A stretch of 50,943 nt of DNA from Bacteroidaceae bacterium (GTDB lineage Bacteria; Bacteroidota; Bacteroidia; Bacteroidales; Bacteroidaceae): the NCBI GenBank assembly GCA_016286165.1, contig JAEESE010000023.1:1-50943 (forward strand), written 5' to 3'. This document shows, piece by piece, positions 24,798 through 32,624 of the stretch. Numbering within the stretch: position 1 is the first letter of the stretch; every line of letters starts with the position of its first letter. A program made the position numbers and the translations under genes. A model generated the notes under the pieces. The model did not search any database, had not been told where the DNA came from, and worked only from the letters and a program-made list of their open reading frames with translations.

Positions 24798-26588
24798 CTA
24801 ACTGATCCTGTTGAGGGTCTCTTCCAACTCCTGCACGCTCGGCTTCTCGATGTCCAGCTTATACTTCTTGATTACCTCGCCGATGAGCTGCTGCACCTTC
24901 TGTGCCTTCTCGCCTGCGAGGTCGCTGACCAAGTTGTAGCCGCACTTGTAGAGTATAGGAATAATCTCTTCCTTGAAACCGAGGGCCATGAAAACTTCAG
25001 GCTTATCCTTGGGGATGCGCTTCTCGGGCTTCATCTGCGGGAACAGCATCACCTCGCCGATGACGAACTTACCCGTGAGGAGCATCACCAGGCGGTCGAT
25101 ACCGATACCGATACCGAAAGTGGGGGGCATGCCGTACTGCAGGGCACGCAGGAAGTCCTGGTCGATGATCATGGCCTCGTCGTCGCCCTTCGCTGCTAAG
25201 CGCATCTGTTCCTTGAAACGCTCCTCCTGATCAATGGGGTCGTTGAGCTCGCTGTAGGCGTTGGCCAGTTCCTTACCGTTCACCATCAGCTCGAAGCGTT
25301 CGGTGAGGCCGGGCTTCGAGCGGTGCATCTTCGTCAGCGGCGACATCTCAACGGGGTATTCCGTGATGAACGTGGGCTGGATGAAAGTGCCCTCGCAGAA
25401 CTCGCCGAAGAGCTCGTCGATGAGCTTGCCCTTACCCATGGTCTCGTCCACGTCCAAGCCTTTCTCCTTGCAGAAGGCGCGGATCTCCTCCTCGCTCTTG
25501 CCGTTGCAGTCGAAGCCTGTCTTCTCTTGAATGGCCTCGAGGATAGGCAGACGGCGGTAGGGCGCCTTGAATGAAATGACGTTGCCGTCGATTTCCACTT
25601 CGGGCTTGCCGTTCACGGCCGTGCAGATTTCCTCAAGCATACGCTCCGTGAAGCCCATACCCCAGTTGAGGTCTTTGTAGCTGACGTAAAGCTCCATGCA
25701 TGTGAACTCGGGGTTGTGGGTTTTGTCCATACCCTCGTTGCGGAAGTTCTTGCCCATCTCATACACGCCCTCGAAGCCGCCTACAATGAGGCGCTTCAGG
25801 TAGAGCTCCGTGGCAATACGCATGTACATATCTTGGTTCAGGGCATTGAAGTGCGTCATGAACGGACGAGCCGTGGCGCCGCCGGGGATGTTCTGAAGGA
25901 TAGGTGTATCGACCTCCGTATAGCCTGCATCATCGAGAATGCGACGCATAGTGCGGATGATGGTAGCTCGTTTTAGGAAGGTTTCCTTGACGCCTGCGTT
26001 CACGATAAGGTCAACATAACGCTGACGGTAGCGCAGCTCGGGGTCGTCGAACGAGTCATAGACGTTGCCGTCTGCATCCGTCTTGACGATAGGCAGCGGC
26101 TTCAGCGACTTCGAGAGGACGGTCATCTCCATGACGTGAACGCTGATCTCGCCCGTCTTGGTGCGGAAGACATAACCTTTCACGCCGATAAAGTCGCCAA
26201 GGTCGAGCAGTTTCTTGAAGACGACGTTATACAAATCCTTGTTCTCATCGGGACAGATGGCGTCGCGCTGCACGTAGACCTGAATCCTGCCCTTCGAGTC
26301 CTGCAGCTCGGCGAAAGCAGCCTTACCCATGATGCGCTTGCTCATGATGCGTCCTGCGATGCTCACTACGGGGCTGTTCTCGGGCGTGGCCGTTTCACGA
26401 ATGTCGTTGCCTTCCTCGTCCTTTCCTATGATGGGAAGGTCTACGAAGTCCTTCACGATATCCGTGCTCCAGGCTGTTACAGGGAACTCGGCAGCAGGAT
26501 AAGGTTCTATACCCATATCACGCAGCGCCTGCATATTTTGGCGGCGAACAATCTCCTGTTCGCTCAATTCAAGTACTTTCAAATCCAT
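24798..26588 (-). CDS. lysS: Lysyl-tRNA synthetase, class II
   Basis: The 596-residue enzyme charges tRNA-Lys. The N-terminal OB-fold anticodon domain (VSIAGRIMSKRIMGKAAFAELQDSKGRIQVY) precedes the class II core, with motif 2 in FRNEGMDKTHNPEFT and motif 3 in GIGIGIDRLVMLL. Residues after about 530 form a C-terminal extension (GFKEEIIPILYKCGYNLVSD, then a helical EKAQKVQQLIGEVIKKY) that longer Bacteroidetes enzymes have and E. coli LysS lacks. The start at 26588 (MDLKVLELSEQE) is chosen because the longer frame crosses the promoter. It heads the leftward group with gpsA and, further on, pgi. Confidence 0.96.
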   Translation of the reverse strand: MDLKVLELSEQEIVRRQNMQALRDMGIEPYPAAEFPVTAWSTDIVKDFVDLPIIGKDEEGNDIRETATPENSPVVSIAGRIMSKRIMGKAAFAELQDSKGRIQVYVQRDAICPDENKDLYNVVFKKLLDLGDFIGVKGYVFRTKTGEISVHVMEMTVLSKSLKPLPIVKTDADGNVYDSFDDPELRYRQRYVDLIVNAGVKETFLKRATIIRTMRRILDDAGYTEVDTPILQNIPGGATARPFMTHFNALNQDMYMRIATELYLKRLIVGGFEGVYEMGKNFRNEGMDKTHNPEFTCMELYVSYKDLNWGMGFTERMLEEICTAVNGKPEVEIDGNVISFKAPYRRLPILEAIQEKTGFDCNGKSEEEIRAFCKEKGLDVDETMGKGKLIDELFGEFCEGTFIQPTFITEYPVEMSPLTKMHRSKPGLTERFELMVNGKELANAYSELNDPIDQEERFKEQMRLAAKGDDEAMIIDQDFLRALQYGMPPTFGIGIGIDRLVMLLTGKFVIGEVMLFPQMKPEKRIPKDKPEVFMALGFKEEIIPILYKCGYNLVSDLAGEKAQKVQQLIGEVIKKYKLDIEKPSVQELEETLNRIS

Positions 26589-26618
26589 GATGTATAATGT
26601 ATAATGATTATTTCGCTG

Positions 26619-26626
26619 CAAAGGTA
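26619..26626 (-). promoter_or_regulatory. -7 promoter box for lysS
   Basis: Minus-strand TACCTTTG matches TAnnTTTG and lies 30 bases upstream of the lysS ATG at 26588. Confidence 0.6.
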
Positions 26627-26701
26627 CAACAAAAATTCGATTCGCAGGCCCTCCGCGCTTATTTTTTAGCTATCTTTCACAAAGAAAGGGAACAGCCAGC
26701 C

Positions 26702-27601
26702 TCACCCCTGCCTAAATTCCAATGGCGTCATGCCCGTGAGACGGCGAAAATATTTCGAGAAAAAGGAGGGATTGGCAAAGTGAAAATCCTCGGCAAGCTG
26801 CGCGGCAGACTTGTCGGTGTGGCGCAACTCAATCTTGATGCGTGTGATGAGTGCCAGGTCTATCCAATCCTTGGCTGTCGTGCCGCTGGCCTGGCGCACG
26901 ACGGTGCTGAGATAGCGCTCGGTGAGGCACATGCGGTCGGCATAATAACTGATCTGATGCTGCTCGCGGCAATGCTGGTTAACGAGTTGAATGAAACGGT
27001 CAAAGATGGTCTGCTCGCGCGAACGGGACAAGGACTGCCGGTCCGTCTGGCGTCGGAACAAATAATCATAATGTTGCATCAAGGCGCCCACAAGGGCCGA
27101 CACGGTTGGCAGGTTGTAGTCGGGCTGATGCGCAAGATCCCAAACACATTTTATGATACTGCACGCTACGTTCAGCTCGGCGCTGCTCACCTGTAGTTGG
27201 AAATCGCGCACTTGTCCGTTGAAGGCCGACGGCCATTGGCCAGAGGCAAAGGGCATGGGAAAAGCAGCGAAGAGTCCGATACCAAAGATTTCCAGGTCAT
27301 CACTGAAACGGCGAGGAGTGATGATGGTGCCGGGACCGATATAGACAAGCGCCGGCGCGCTGATATGATGGTCCACCAGATTGAAATTGATATCACCTTC
27401 GCCACGGACAACAACGCCGAAGCGATGGTCATTGATAATGAATGGAGGCTCCTGCTGCATGATGAAGCGGAAGGGCTCTGGTGCTCCGTGGAGCATACCG
27501 AACTCTGGACAGAGATAGATATGCTCCCGAAAGAGCTCAAGATGAGGGCCCAGGACGTCCTTGATGCCGGACAAATCCATTAGTCGTGGTTGTTTGCTCA
27601 T
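26702..27601 (-). CDS. AraC-family transcriptional regulator
   Basis: The 299-residue protein has an N-terminal cupin-like sensing region (about 20-165, with DHHISAPALVYIGPGTIITPRR) and a C-terminal AraC DNA-binding domain (about 195-298). The two helix-turn-helix motifs include MCLTERYLSTVVRQASG and SAAQLAEDFHFANPSFFSKYFRRLTGMTPLEFR. The start at 27601 (MSKQPRLMDL) follows a -7 box by 22 bases; the longer frame upstream is rejected for that reason. It is divergent from a TolC-HlyD-ABC exporter operon and most likely controls it. A near-perfect 12-base inverted repeat between the two promoters is a candidate operator. The ligand is unknown. Confidence 0.92.
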   Translation of the reverse strand: MSKQPRLMDLSGIKDVLGPHLELFREHIYLCPEFGMLHGAPEPFRFIMQQEPPFIINDHRFGVVVRGEGDINFNLVDHHISAPALVYIGPGTIITPRRFSDDLEIFGIGLFAAFPMPFASGQWPSAFNGQVRDFQLQVSSAELNVACSIIKCVWDLAHQPDYNLPTVSALVGALMQHYDYLFRRQTDRQSLSRSREQTIFDRFIQLVNQHCREQHQISYYADRMCLTERYLSTVVRQASGTTAKDWIDLALITRIKIELRHTDKSAAQLAEDFHFANPSFFSKYFRRLTGMTPLEFRQG

Positions 27602-27623
27602 ACTATTTACCTTAATTCGAACG

Positions 27624-27631
27624 CAAAGGTA
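27624..27631 (-). promoter_or_regulatory. -7 promoter box for the AraC regulator
   Basis: Minus-strand TACCTTTG lies 22 bases before the regulator's ATG. Its -33 position would fall at about 27650-27655, inside the left arm of the inverted repeat at 27650. Confidence 0.6.
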
Positions 27632-27649
27632 ATACTTTTTCGAATATAA

Positions 27650-27686
27650 ATATCCTTTTTGGAAGCAAATCATACAAAAAGGACAT
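27650..27686. promoter_or_regulatory. Candidate AraC-type operator (inverted repeat)
   Basis: ATATCCTTTTTG at 27650-27661 and CAAAAAGGACAT at 27675-27686 are reverse complements except for one base, with 13 bases between. The repeat lies in the divergent region, over the presumed -33 of the regulator and about 40 bases upstream of the exporter's -7 box. That geometry suits self-repression together with activation of the exporter. Confidence 0.5.
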
Positions 27687-27728
27687 TATTCTCACTAATA
27701 AGATAACAATCATTCTAAATAGTCACCG

Positions 27729-27736
27729 TACCTTTG
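27729..27736 (+). promoter_or_regulatory. -7 promoter box for the exporter operon
   Basis: TACCTTTG lies 31 bases before the TolC-like ATG at 27767. No TTTG is visible at the -33 position, which fits a promoter that needs an activator. Confidence 0.6.
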
Positions 27737-27766
27737 CAGCGGATAAAGAAATCATTGAATGAATTT

Positions 27767-29047
27767 ATGAAACAAACACTATTGTTTTTATCACTTCTCG
27801 TTTGCGCTTCCACTTTCGTGACAGCACAGACGCTCGAGGAGTGTCAGGCGGCTGCCGAACGCAACTATCCGCTGATAGCGCAGTACGACCTCATTCAGAA
27901 GACAACAGACCTGACGGTGGCAAATATCCAGAAGGGATGGCTGCCGCAGATGTCAGCTTCAGCACAGGCAACCTACCAGAGCGACGTGACAGCCTGGCCC
28001 GATGCCATGAAGGGCCTAATGCAGCAGATGGGCCTGAACATGCAAGGCCTGAAGAAAGACCAGTATCGCGTGGGCATCGATGTGCAGCAGACGGTGTTCG
28101 ACGGACATGCCATCAAGACGCAAAAGGCCATAGCCCTGGAGCAGGGTAAGGTGCAAGCGGCACAGAATGAGGTGAATATATTTAATGTTCGGCAGCGCGT
28201 GAACGAGATGTACTTCTCGCTCCTGCTGCTCGACAAACAGATTCAGCTCAACCGCGACCTTCAGCAACAGCTCAGCGGCAACGAGAAGAAGCTGGTTTCA
28301 ATGGTGAAAAACGGAACAGCGGCAGAAAGCGACTTGCAAAACGTGAAAGCCGAACGGCTGAACGTGGAACAGCAGCTCGTCAGCCTGACATCGCAGCAAC
28401 GGATGCTCCAGATCATGCTTTCTACATTCTGCGGCATCGAAGTGAAAGCGGTGCAGACGCCGGCCTTATCCGATGCCAAGTCGCAACAAACAGGAAACCA
28501 GCGCCCCGAACTGAAGGCCTTGGATGCGCAGTTGGGACTGCTCAACGCGCAGGAGAAGGCGCTCGATGCGGCACTGCTGCCCAAGCTGGGCGTATTTGCT
28601 CAGGGCTTCTACGGCTACCCGGGCTACAATATGTTCGAGGATATGATGAGCCACCGATGGAGCCTCAACGGAATGATAGGGGCGCGGCTGACGTGGAATA
28701 TCGGAAGCCTTTATACCCGCAAGAACGACAAGGCAAAGCTGCGCGTGCAACGCGAAATGACGGAGACGAACCGCAACGTGTTTCTCTTCAACAACAACCT
28801 GGAACAGATTCAGCAGAACGAGGACATCAACCGCTACCGCCAGCTGATGGCTAACGACGAGGAAATCATAGCGTTGCGCGCGTCGGTCAGGAAGGCAGCC
28901 GAGTCAAAACTCTCACACGGCATCATCGATGTCAACGACCTCGTGCGTGAAATCAACGCCGAAAACGCGGCCCGCGTGCAGCAGTCGATACACGAGATAG
29001 AGATGCTGAAGGAAATTTACGACAACAAATTCACGACAAACAATTAA
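27767..29047 (+). CDS. TolC-family outer-membrane efflux channel
   Basis: The 426-residue protein starts with a signal peptide (LLFLSLLVCASTFVTAQ), then TLEECQAAAERNYPLI, the usual start of TolC-type channel subunits. Two long alpha-helical stretches rich in Gln, Asn and Leu (for example LQQQLSGNEKKLVSMVKNG...LQNVKAERLNVEQQLVSLTSQQ) alternate with short beta segments, matching the duplicated helical-barrel fold. It would form the outer-membrane exit duct for the ABC exporter encoded downstream. The ATG at 27767 is preferred over an in-frame codon at 27734 that overlaps the promoter. The adaptor gene begins 4 bases after its stop. Confidence 0.9.
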   Translation: MKQTLLFLSLLVCASTFVTAQTLEECQAAAERNYPLIAQYDLIQKTTDLTVANIQKGWLPQMSASAQATYQSDVTAWPDAMKGLMQQMGLNMQGLKKDQYRVGIDVQQTVFDGHAIKTQKAIALEQGKVQAAQNEVNIFNVRQRVNEMYFSLLLLDKQIQLNRDLQQQLSGNEKKLVSMVKNGTAAESDLQNVKAERLNVEQQLVSLTSQQRMLQIMLSTFCGIEVKAVQTPALSDAKSQQTGNQRPELKALDAQLGLLNAQEKALDAALLPKLGVFAQGFYGYPGYNMFEDMMSHRWSLNGMIGARLTWNIGSLYTRKNDKAKLRVQREMTETNRNVFLFNNNLEQIQQNEDINRYRQLMANDEEIIALRASVRKAAESKLSHGIIDVNDLVREINAENAARVQQSIHEIEMLKEIYDNKFTTNN

Positions 29048-29051
29048 GGTT

Positions 29052-29951
29052 ATGCGAAAGATATATCTACTGGCAGGCATAGCACTGCTGATGGCCGCTT
29101 GCGGCAACAACGAGAAAACTTACGACGCCACGGGCGTATTCGAGGCCACGGAGACGACGGTGTTTGCCGAGCAAAACGGCTCGCTGCTGACATTCAGCGT
29201 CGAAGAGGGCGACAACGTCGAAGCCAACGCCGAGGTCGGACTCATCGATACGACCCAGACGTGGCTGAAAATCCAACAGCTTGGAGCCACAAAACAGGTC
29301 TATCGAAGCCAGAAACCCGATATGGAGCGCCAGATAGCGGCCACACGCCAGCAGCTGGCCAAGGCACGGCAGGACGAGCAACGCTATCGCGAACTGGTGG
29401 CCGATGGTGCTGCGCCGTCGAAGTTGCTCGATGACGCCGCCAATCAGGTGAAAGTGTTGCAAAAGCAGTTGGACGCACAGGTCAGCACGCTGAACACCCA
29501 GCTCTCGACGCTCGACTCGCAGCTCACGACGGCCGACGTGCAGATCGACCAGCTGCGCGACCAGTTGCGCAAGTGCCACGTCGTAGCACCCACGAAGGGA
29601 ACGGTGCTGGAGAAATACGTGGAGCGGGGCGAGTTTGTAGCCATCGGCAAGCCGCTGTTCAAGATCGCTGATATCGATGAGATGTACCTGCGGGCTTACG
29701 TCACTTCGGCACAGCTTCAACAGATCAAGCTCGGACAGCCCGTGAAGCTGTTTGCCGACTACGGCGACGGCCAGCGGAAGGCTTACGACGGCACCATCTC
29801 ATGGATTTCCTCGCGCTCGGAGTTCACGCCCAAGACTATCCTCACCGACGATGAACGCGCCGACCTGGTCTATGCCGTGAAGATCGCCTTCAAAAACGAC
29901 GGATACGTGAAGATAGGGATGTACGGCGAGGTCGTGTTCAGTGAAAAGTAA
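29052..29951 (+). CDS. HlyD-family periplasmic adaptor lipoprotein
   Basis: The 299-residue protein has a lipobox signal (LLAGIALLMAAC, Cys17). A barrel-sandwich (lipoyl-like) half-domain (TVFAEQNGSLLTFSVEEGDNV) leads into an alpha-helical hairpin (about 80-175), then the second half (CHVVAPTKGTVLEKYVERGE) and a beta-barrel domain with MYLRAYVTSAQLQQIKLGQPVKLFADYG. It links the inner-membrane ABC transporter to the TolC-like duct. In the hairpin, residues about 140-160 (STLNTQLSTLDSQL) repeat with a 7-residue period encoded by 21-base units. It starts 4 bases after the TolC-like gene and 15 bases before the ATPase gene. Confidence 0.92.
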   Translation: MRKIYLLAGIALLMAACGNNEKTYDATGVFEATETTVFAEQNGSLLTFSVEEGDNVEANAEVGLIDTTQTWLKIQQLGATKQVYRSQKPDMERQIAATRQQLAKARQDEQRYRELVADGAAPSKLLDDAANQVKVLQKQLDAQVSTLNTQLSTLDSQLTTADVQIDQLRDQLRKCHVVAPTKGTVLEKYVERGEFVAIGKPLFKIADIDEMYLRAYVTSAQLQQIKLGQPVKLFADYGDGQRKAYDGTISWISSRSEFTPKTILTDDERADLVYAVKIAFKNDGYVKIGMYGEVVFSEK

Positions 29952-29966
29952 AATAGCTGCTCCGAT

Positions 29967-31424
29967 ATGTATGCGATTGAGGTAAAGAATGTTAGCAAAC
30001 GCTATGGCGCGGTGCAGGCTCTCGACGGCGTGTCGTTCAGCGTCAACAAGGGCGAGGTCTTCGGACTGATAGGCCCCGACGGCGCCGGCAAGACGACGTT
30101 GTATCGCATCCTCTGCACGCTGCTGCTGCCTGATGCCGGTTCGGCCTTCGTCGATGGTTTCGATGTGGTGAGTCAGTTGCGCGAAGTGCGAAAGCGCGTA
30201 GGGTATATGCCGGGTAGGTTCTCGTTATACCAGGACCTCACGGTGGAGGAGAACCTGAAGTTTTTCGCCACGCTCTTCGGCACCACTATCGACGAGGGTT
30301 ACGACTCCATCCGCGCCATCTATTCGCAGATTGAACGCTTCAAGGACCGCCGCGCCGGTGCACTGTCGGGCGGCATGAAGCAGAAGCTGGCGCTGTCGTG
30401 CGCCTTGGTGCACTCACCCAGCGTCCTCTTCCTCGACGAGCCCACGACGGGCGTGGATCCCGTGAGCCGTAAGGAACTCTGGGACATGCTTCTGATGCTG
30501 CGGGAACGGGGAATAACCATCATGGCCTCCACTCCTTATCTCGATGAGGTCCGCCTTTGCGACCGCATCGCATTCCTCAATCAAGGTAAGATGGAAGGGA
30601 TTGGAAAGCCGAATGTTGTTTTAGAACATTTCAGGGATATATTCATGCCGGAGGCTCTCCCACTCCACGGGAGTGCGGAGGGTGGATCCCCCATCATCTC
30701 CGTCTCCCACCTCGTCAAGGCCTTCGGCTCGTTCCGCGCTGTTGACGATATTTCGTTTACGGTGCAGAAGGGTGAGATCTTCGGATTCTTAGGGGCTAAT
30801 GGCGCAGGCAAGACCACCGCGATGCACATGCTGACGGGTTTGAACCAACCGACAAGCGGCACAGGTAAGGTCGTAGGCTATGACATCAGCACCGAGTACG
30901 AGCAGATCAAGAAACACATCGGATACATGAGCCAGAAGTTCTCGCTGTACGAGGACCTGACCGTAGCCGAGAACATCCGCCTGTTTGCCGGCATCTATGG
31001 CATGAAAAAGAAAGAGGTGGAAAGGAAGATGGACGAGCTGCTGCGGCAGCTGAAGTTCGAGGAGCATAAGAACGACCTCGTGGGAAGCCTGCCCCTGGGT
31101 TGGAAGCAGAAGCTGGCGTTCTCAGTGTCTATCTTCCACGAGCCGGGCGTCGTGTTCCTCGACGAGCCCACGGGAGGCGTGGACCCCGCCACGCGCCACC
31201 AGTTCTGGGCGCTGATCTACGAAGCTGCCCAGCGTGGCATAACGGTTTTCGTGACCACCCACTATATGGACGAGGCCGAGTACTGCGACCGCATCTCCAT
31301 CATGGTCGATGGCAAGATCAAGGCGATAGGCACGCCCGAAGAACTGAAGAAAGAATACCACCAGCCTGACATCGACGGCGTCTTTACGCTGCTCGCCCGA
31401 CAGGCCACACGCTCAAGCGACTGA
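29967..31424 (+). CDS. ABC exporter ATPase with two fused nucleotide-binding domains (YbhF type)
   Basis: The 485-residue protein contains two ABC domains. The first has Walker A GPDGAGKTT, signature LSGGMKQK and Walker B FLDEPTTGVDP; the second has GANGAGKTT, a degenerate signature LPLGWKQK and FLDEPTGGVDP. The fused layout and degenerate second signature are typical of YbhF-like exporters. Residues about 230-243 between the domains (EALPLHGSAEGGS) are encoded by a REP-like palindrome. The two permease genes follow after 2 and 82 bases, completing a YbhFSR-type system that in other bacteria exports drugs or other hydrophobic compounds. The substrate here is unknown. Confidence 0.93.
   Translation: MYAIEVKNVSKRYGAVQALDGVSFSVNKGEVFGLIGPDGAGKTTLYRILCTLLLPDAGSAFVDGFDVVSQLREVRKRVGYMPGRFSLYQDLTVEENLKFFATLFGTTIDEGYDSIRAIYSQIERFKDRRAGALSGGMKQKLALSCALVHSPSVLFLDEPTTGVDPVSRKELWDMLLMLRERGITIMASTPYLDEVRLCDRIAFLNQGKMEGIGKPNVVLEHFRDIFMPEALPLHGSAEGGSPIISVSHLVKAFGSFRAVDDISFTVQKGEIFGFLGANGAGKTTAMHMLTGLNQPTSGTGKVVGYDISTEYEQIKKHIGYMSQKFSLYEDLTVAENIRLFAGIYGMKKKEVERKMDELLRQLKFEEHKNDLVGSLPLGWKQKLAFSVSIFHEPGVVFLDEPTGGVDPATRHQFWALIYEAAQRGITVFVTTHYMDEAEYCDRISIMVDGKIKAIGTPEELKKEYHQPDIDGVFTLLARQATRSSD
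30653..30692 (+). repeat. REP-like family B, copy in the ABC ATPase linker
   Basis: CACTCC-ACG-GGAGTG followed by CGGAGGGTGGATCCCCC. Codon for codon it aligns with the gpsA copy: LHGSAEGGS here and LTGRAGGGS there. It lies exactly between the two nucleotide-binding domains. Confidence 0.7.
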
Positions 31425-31426
31425 CT

Positions 31427-32542
31427 ATGAAAACGTTTCTATCCTTTGTCCTCAAAGAGACCAAGCATATCCTGCGCGACAAACGCACGATGCTCATCCT
31501 CTTCGGTATGCCTGTGATGCTGATGCTCCTCTTCGGCTTCGCCATCACCACCGACGTGAAGAACGTCAGGACGGTGGTAGTGACCTCTTACCAGAGCCCT
31601 CAGACCCAGGCGGCCATCGAGCGGCTGGCACAGTCGGAATACTTCACCATCACACAGACCGTGGCCACGCCTCAGGAAGCGGAACGGCTGATACGCAACC
31701 AGAAGGCGGATATGGGCCTCATCCCCTCTCTGCAGGGCGGCGGGAGCGATGGCCTTCAGTGGCAAATCATGGTTGACGGCTGCGACCCCAATATGGCGCA
31801 GCAATGGACCACCTATGCCCAAAGCATACTGTCTCAGCCCATCGACGCCAAGCACTATTCACTCGCCTCTCCCGCGGGAGAGGGGTTAGGGGTGAGGCCG
31901 GGGTTGAGCGTGAGACTTCTGTACAACCCCCAGATGCGCTCGGCCTACAACTTTGTGCCGGCCATCATGGGTATGCTCCTGATGCTCATCTGCGCCATGA
32001 TGACCTCCATCTCCATCGTCCGCGAGAAGGAGCGCGGCAACATGGAGGTGCTACTCGTCTCGCCCGTGCGACCGCTCATGGTAATCATCGCCAAGGCAGT
32101 GCCCTATCTCGTGCTGGCCTTTGCCATCCTCATCACCATCCTGCTGATGGCTCACTACGTGTTGGCTGTGCCCTTGGCGGGTTCGCTGTTCTGGATTCTT
32201 GTCGTCTCCACCATCTACATCATCCTTGCCCTGTCGCTCGGCCTGCTCATCTCCAACATCGCCAAGACCCAGTTGGTGGCGTTGCTGCTCTCGGCTATGG
32301 TGCTGCTGATGCCCGTGGTGATGCTCAGCGGCATGATGTTTCCCGTGGAATCGATGCCCGTCGTGCTGCAATGGATTTCCGCCGTGGTACCTCCTCGCTA
32401 CTACATCGAGGCGATGCGCAAGCTGATGATTATGGGCGTGGGCATCGGCGAGGTGGCCAAGGAGGTCATCATCCTGACAGTCATGACGTTGCTGCTGCTT
32501 GCGGTAGCGCTCAAGAAGTTTAATGTGCGACTGGAAAGTTGA
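31427..32542 (+). CDS. ABC-2 type permease (YbhS type)
   Basis: The 371-residue permease has one N-terminal membrane segment (TMLILFGMPVMLMLLFGFAI), a large periplasmic domain (about 45-175), and five C-terminal segments (from FVPAIMGMLLMLICAMMTSI onward) with the ABC-2 motif SIVREKERGNMEVLLVSPVRP. It starts 2 bases after the ATPase stop. Residues 145-158 of the periplasmic domain (ASPAGEGLGVRPG) are encoded by a REP-like palindrome placed between the domain body and the last strand before the second membrane segment. The stop codon lies inside the first unit of a tandem GTTGACAA array. Confidence 0.92.
   Translation: MKTFLSFVLKETKHILRDKRTMLILFGMPVMLMLLFGFAITTDVKNVRTVVVTSYQSPQTQAAIERLAQSEYFTITQTVATPQEAERLIRNQKADMGLIPSLQGGGSDGLQWQIMVDGCDPNMAQQWTTYAQSILSQPIDAKHYSLASPAGEGLGVRPGLSVRLLYNPQMRSAYNFVPAIMGMLLMLICAMMTSISIVREKERGNMEVLLVSPVRPLMVIIAKAVPYLVLAFAILITILLMAHYVLAVPLAGSLFWILVVSTIYIILALSLGLLISNIAKTQLVALLLSAMVLLMPVVMLSGMMFPVESMPVVLQWISAVVPPRYYIEAMRKLMIMGVGIGEVAKEVIILTVMTLLLLAVALKKFNVRLES
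31861..31900 (+). repeat. REP-like family B, copy in the permease gene
   Basis: CGCCTCTCCC-GC-GGGAGAGG followed by GGTTAGGGGTGAGGCC, the best-preserved stem and tail of the family. It encodes ASPAGEGLGVRP. Confidence 0.85.
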
Positions 32543-32598
32543 CAAGTTGACGAGTTGACAAGTTGACGAGTTGAAAGTTGACGAGTTGACAAGTTGAA
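32537..32598. repeat. 8-bp tandem array (GTTGACAA / GTTGACGA)
   Basis: About eight units fill the gap between the two permease genes. The first unit supplies the TGA stop of the upstream gene. Confidence 0.85.
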
Positions 32599-32624
32599 AA
32601 ATAAAAGTTACTTAAGACGAAACT

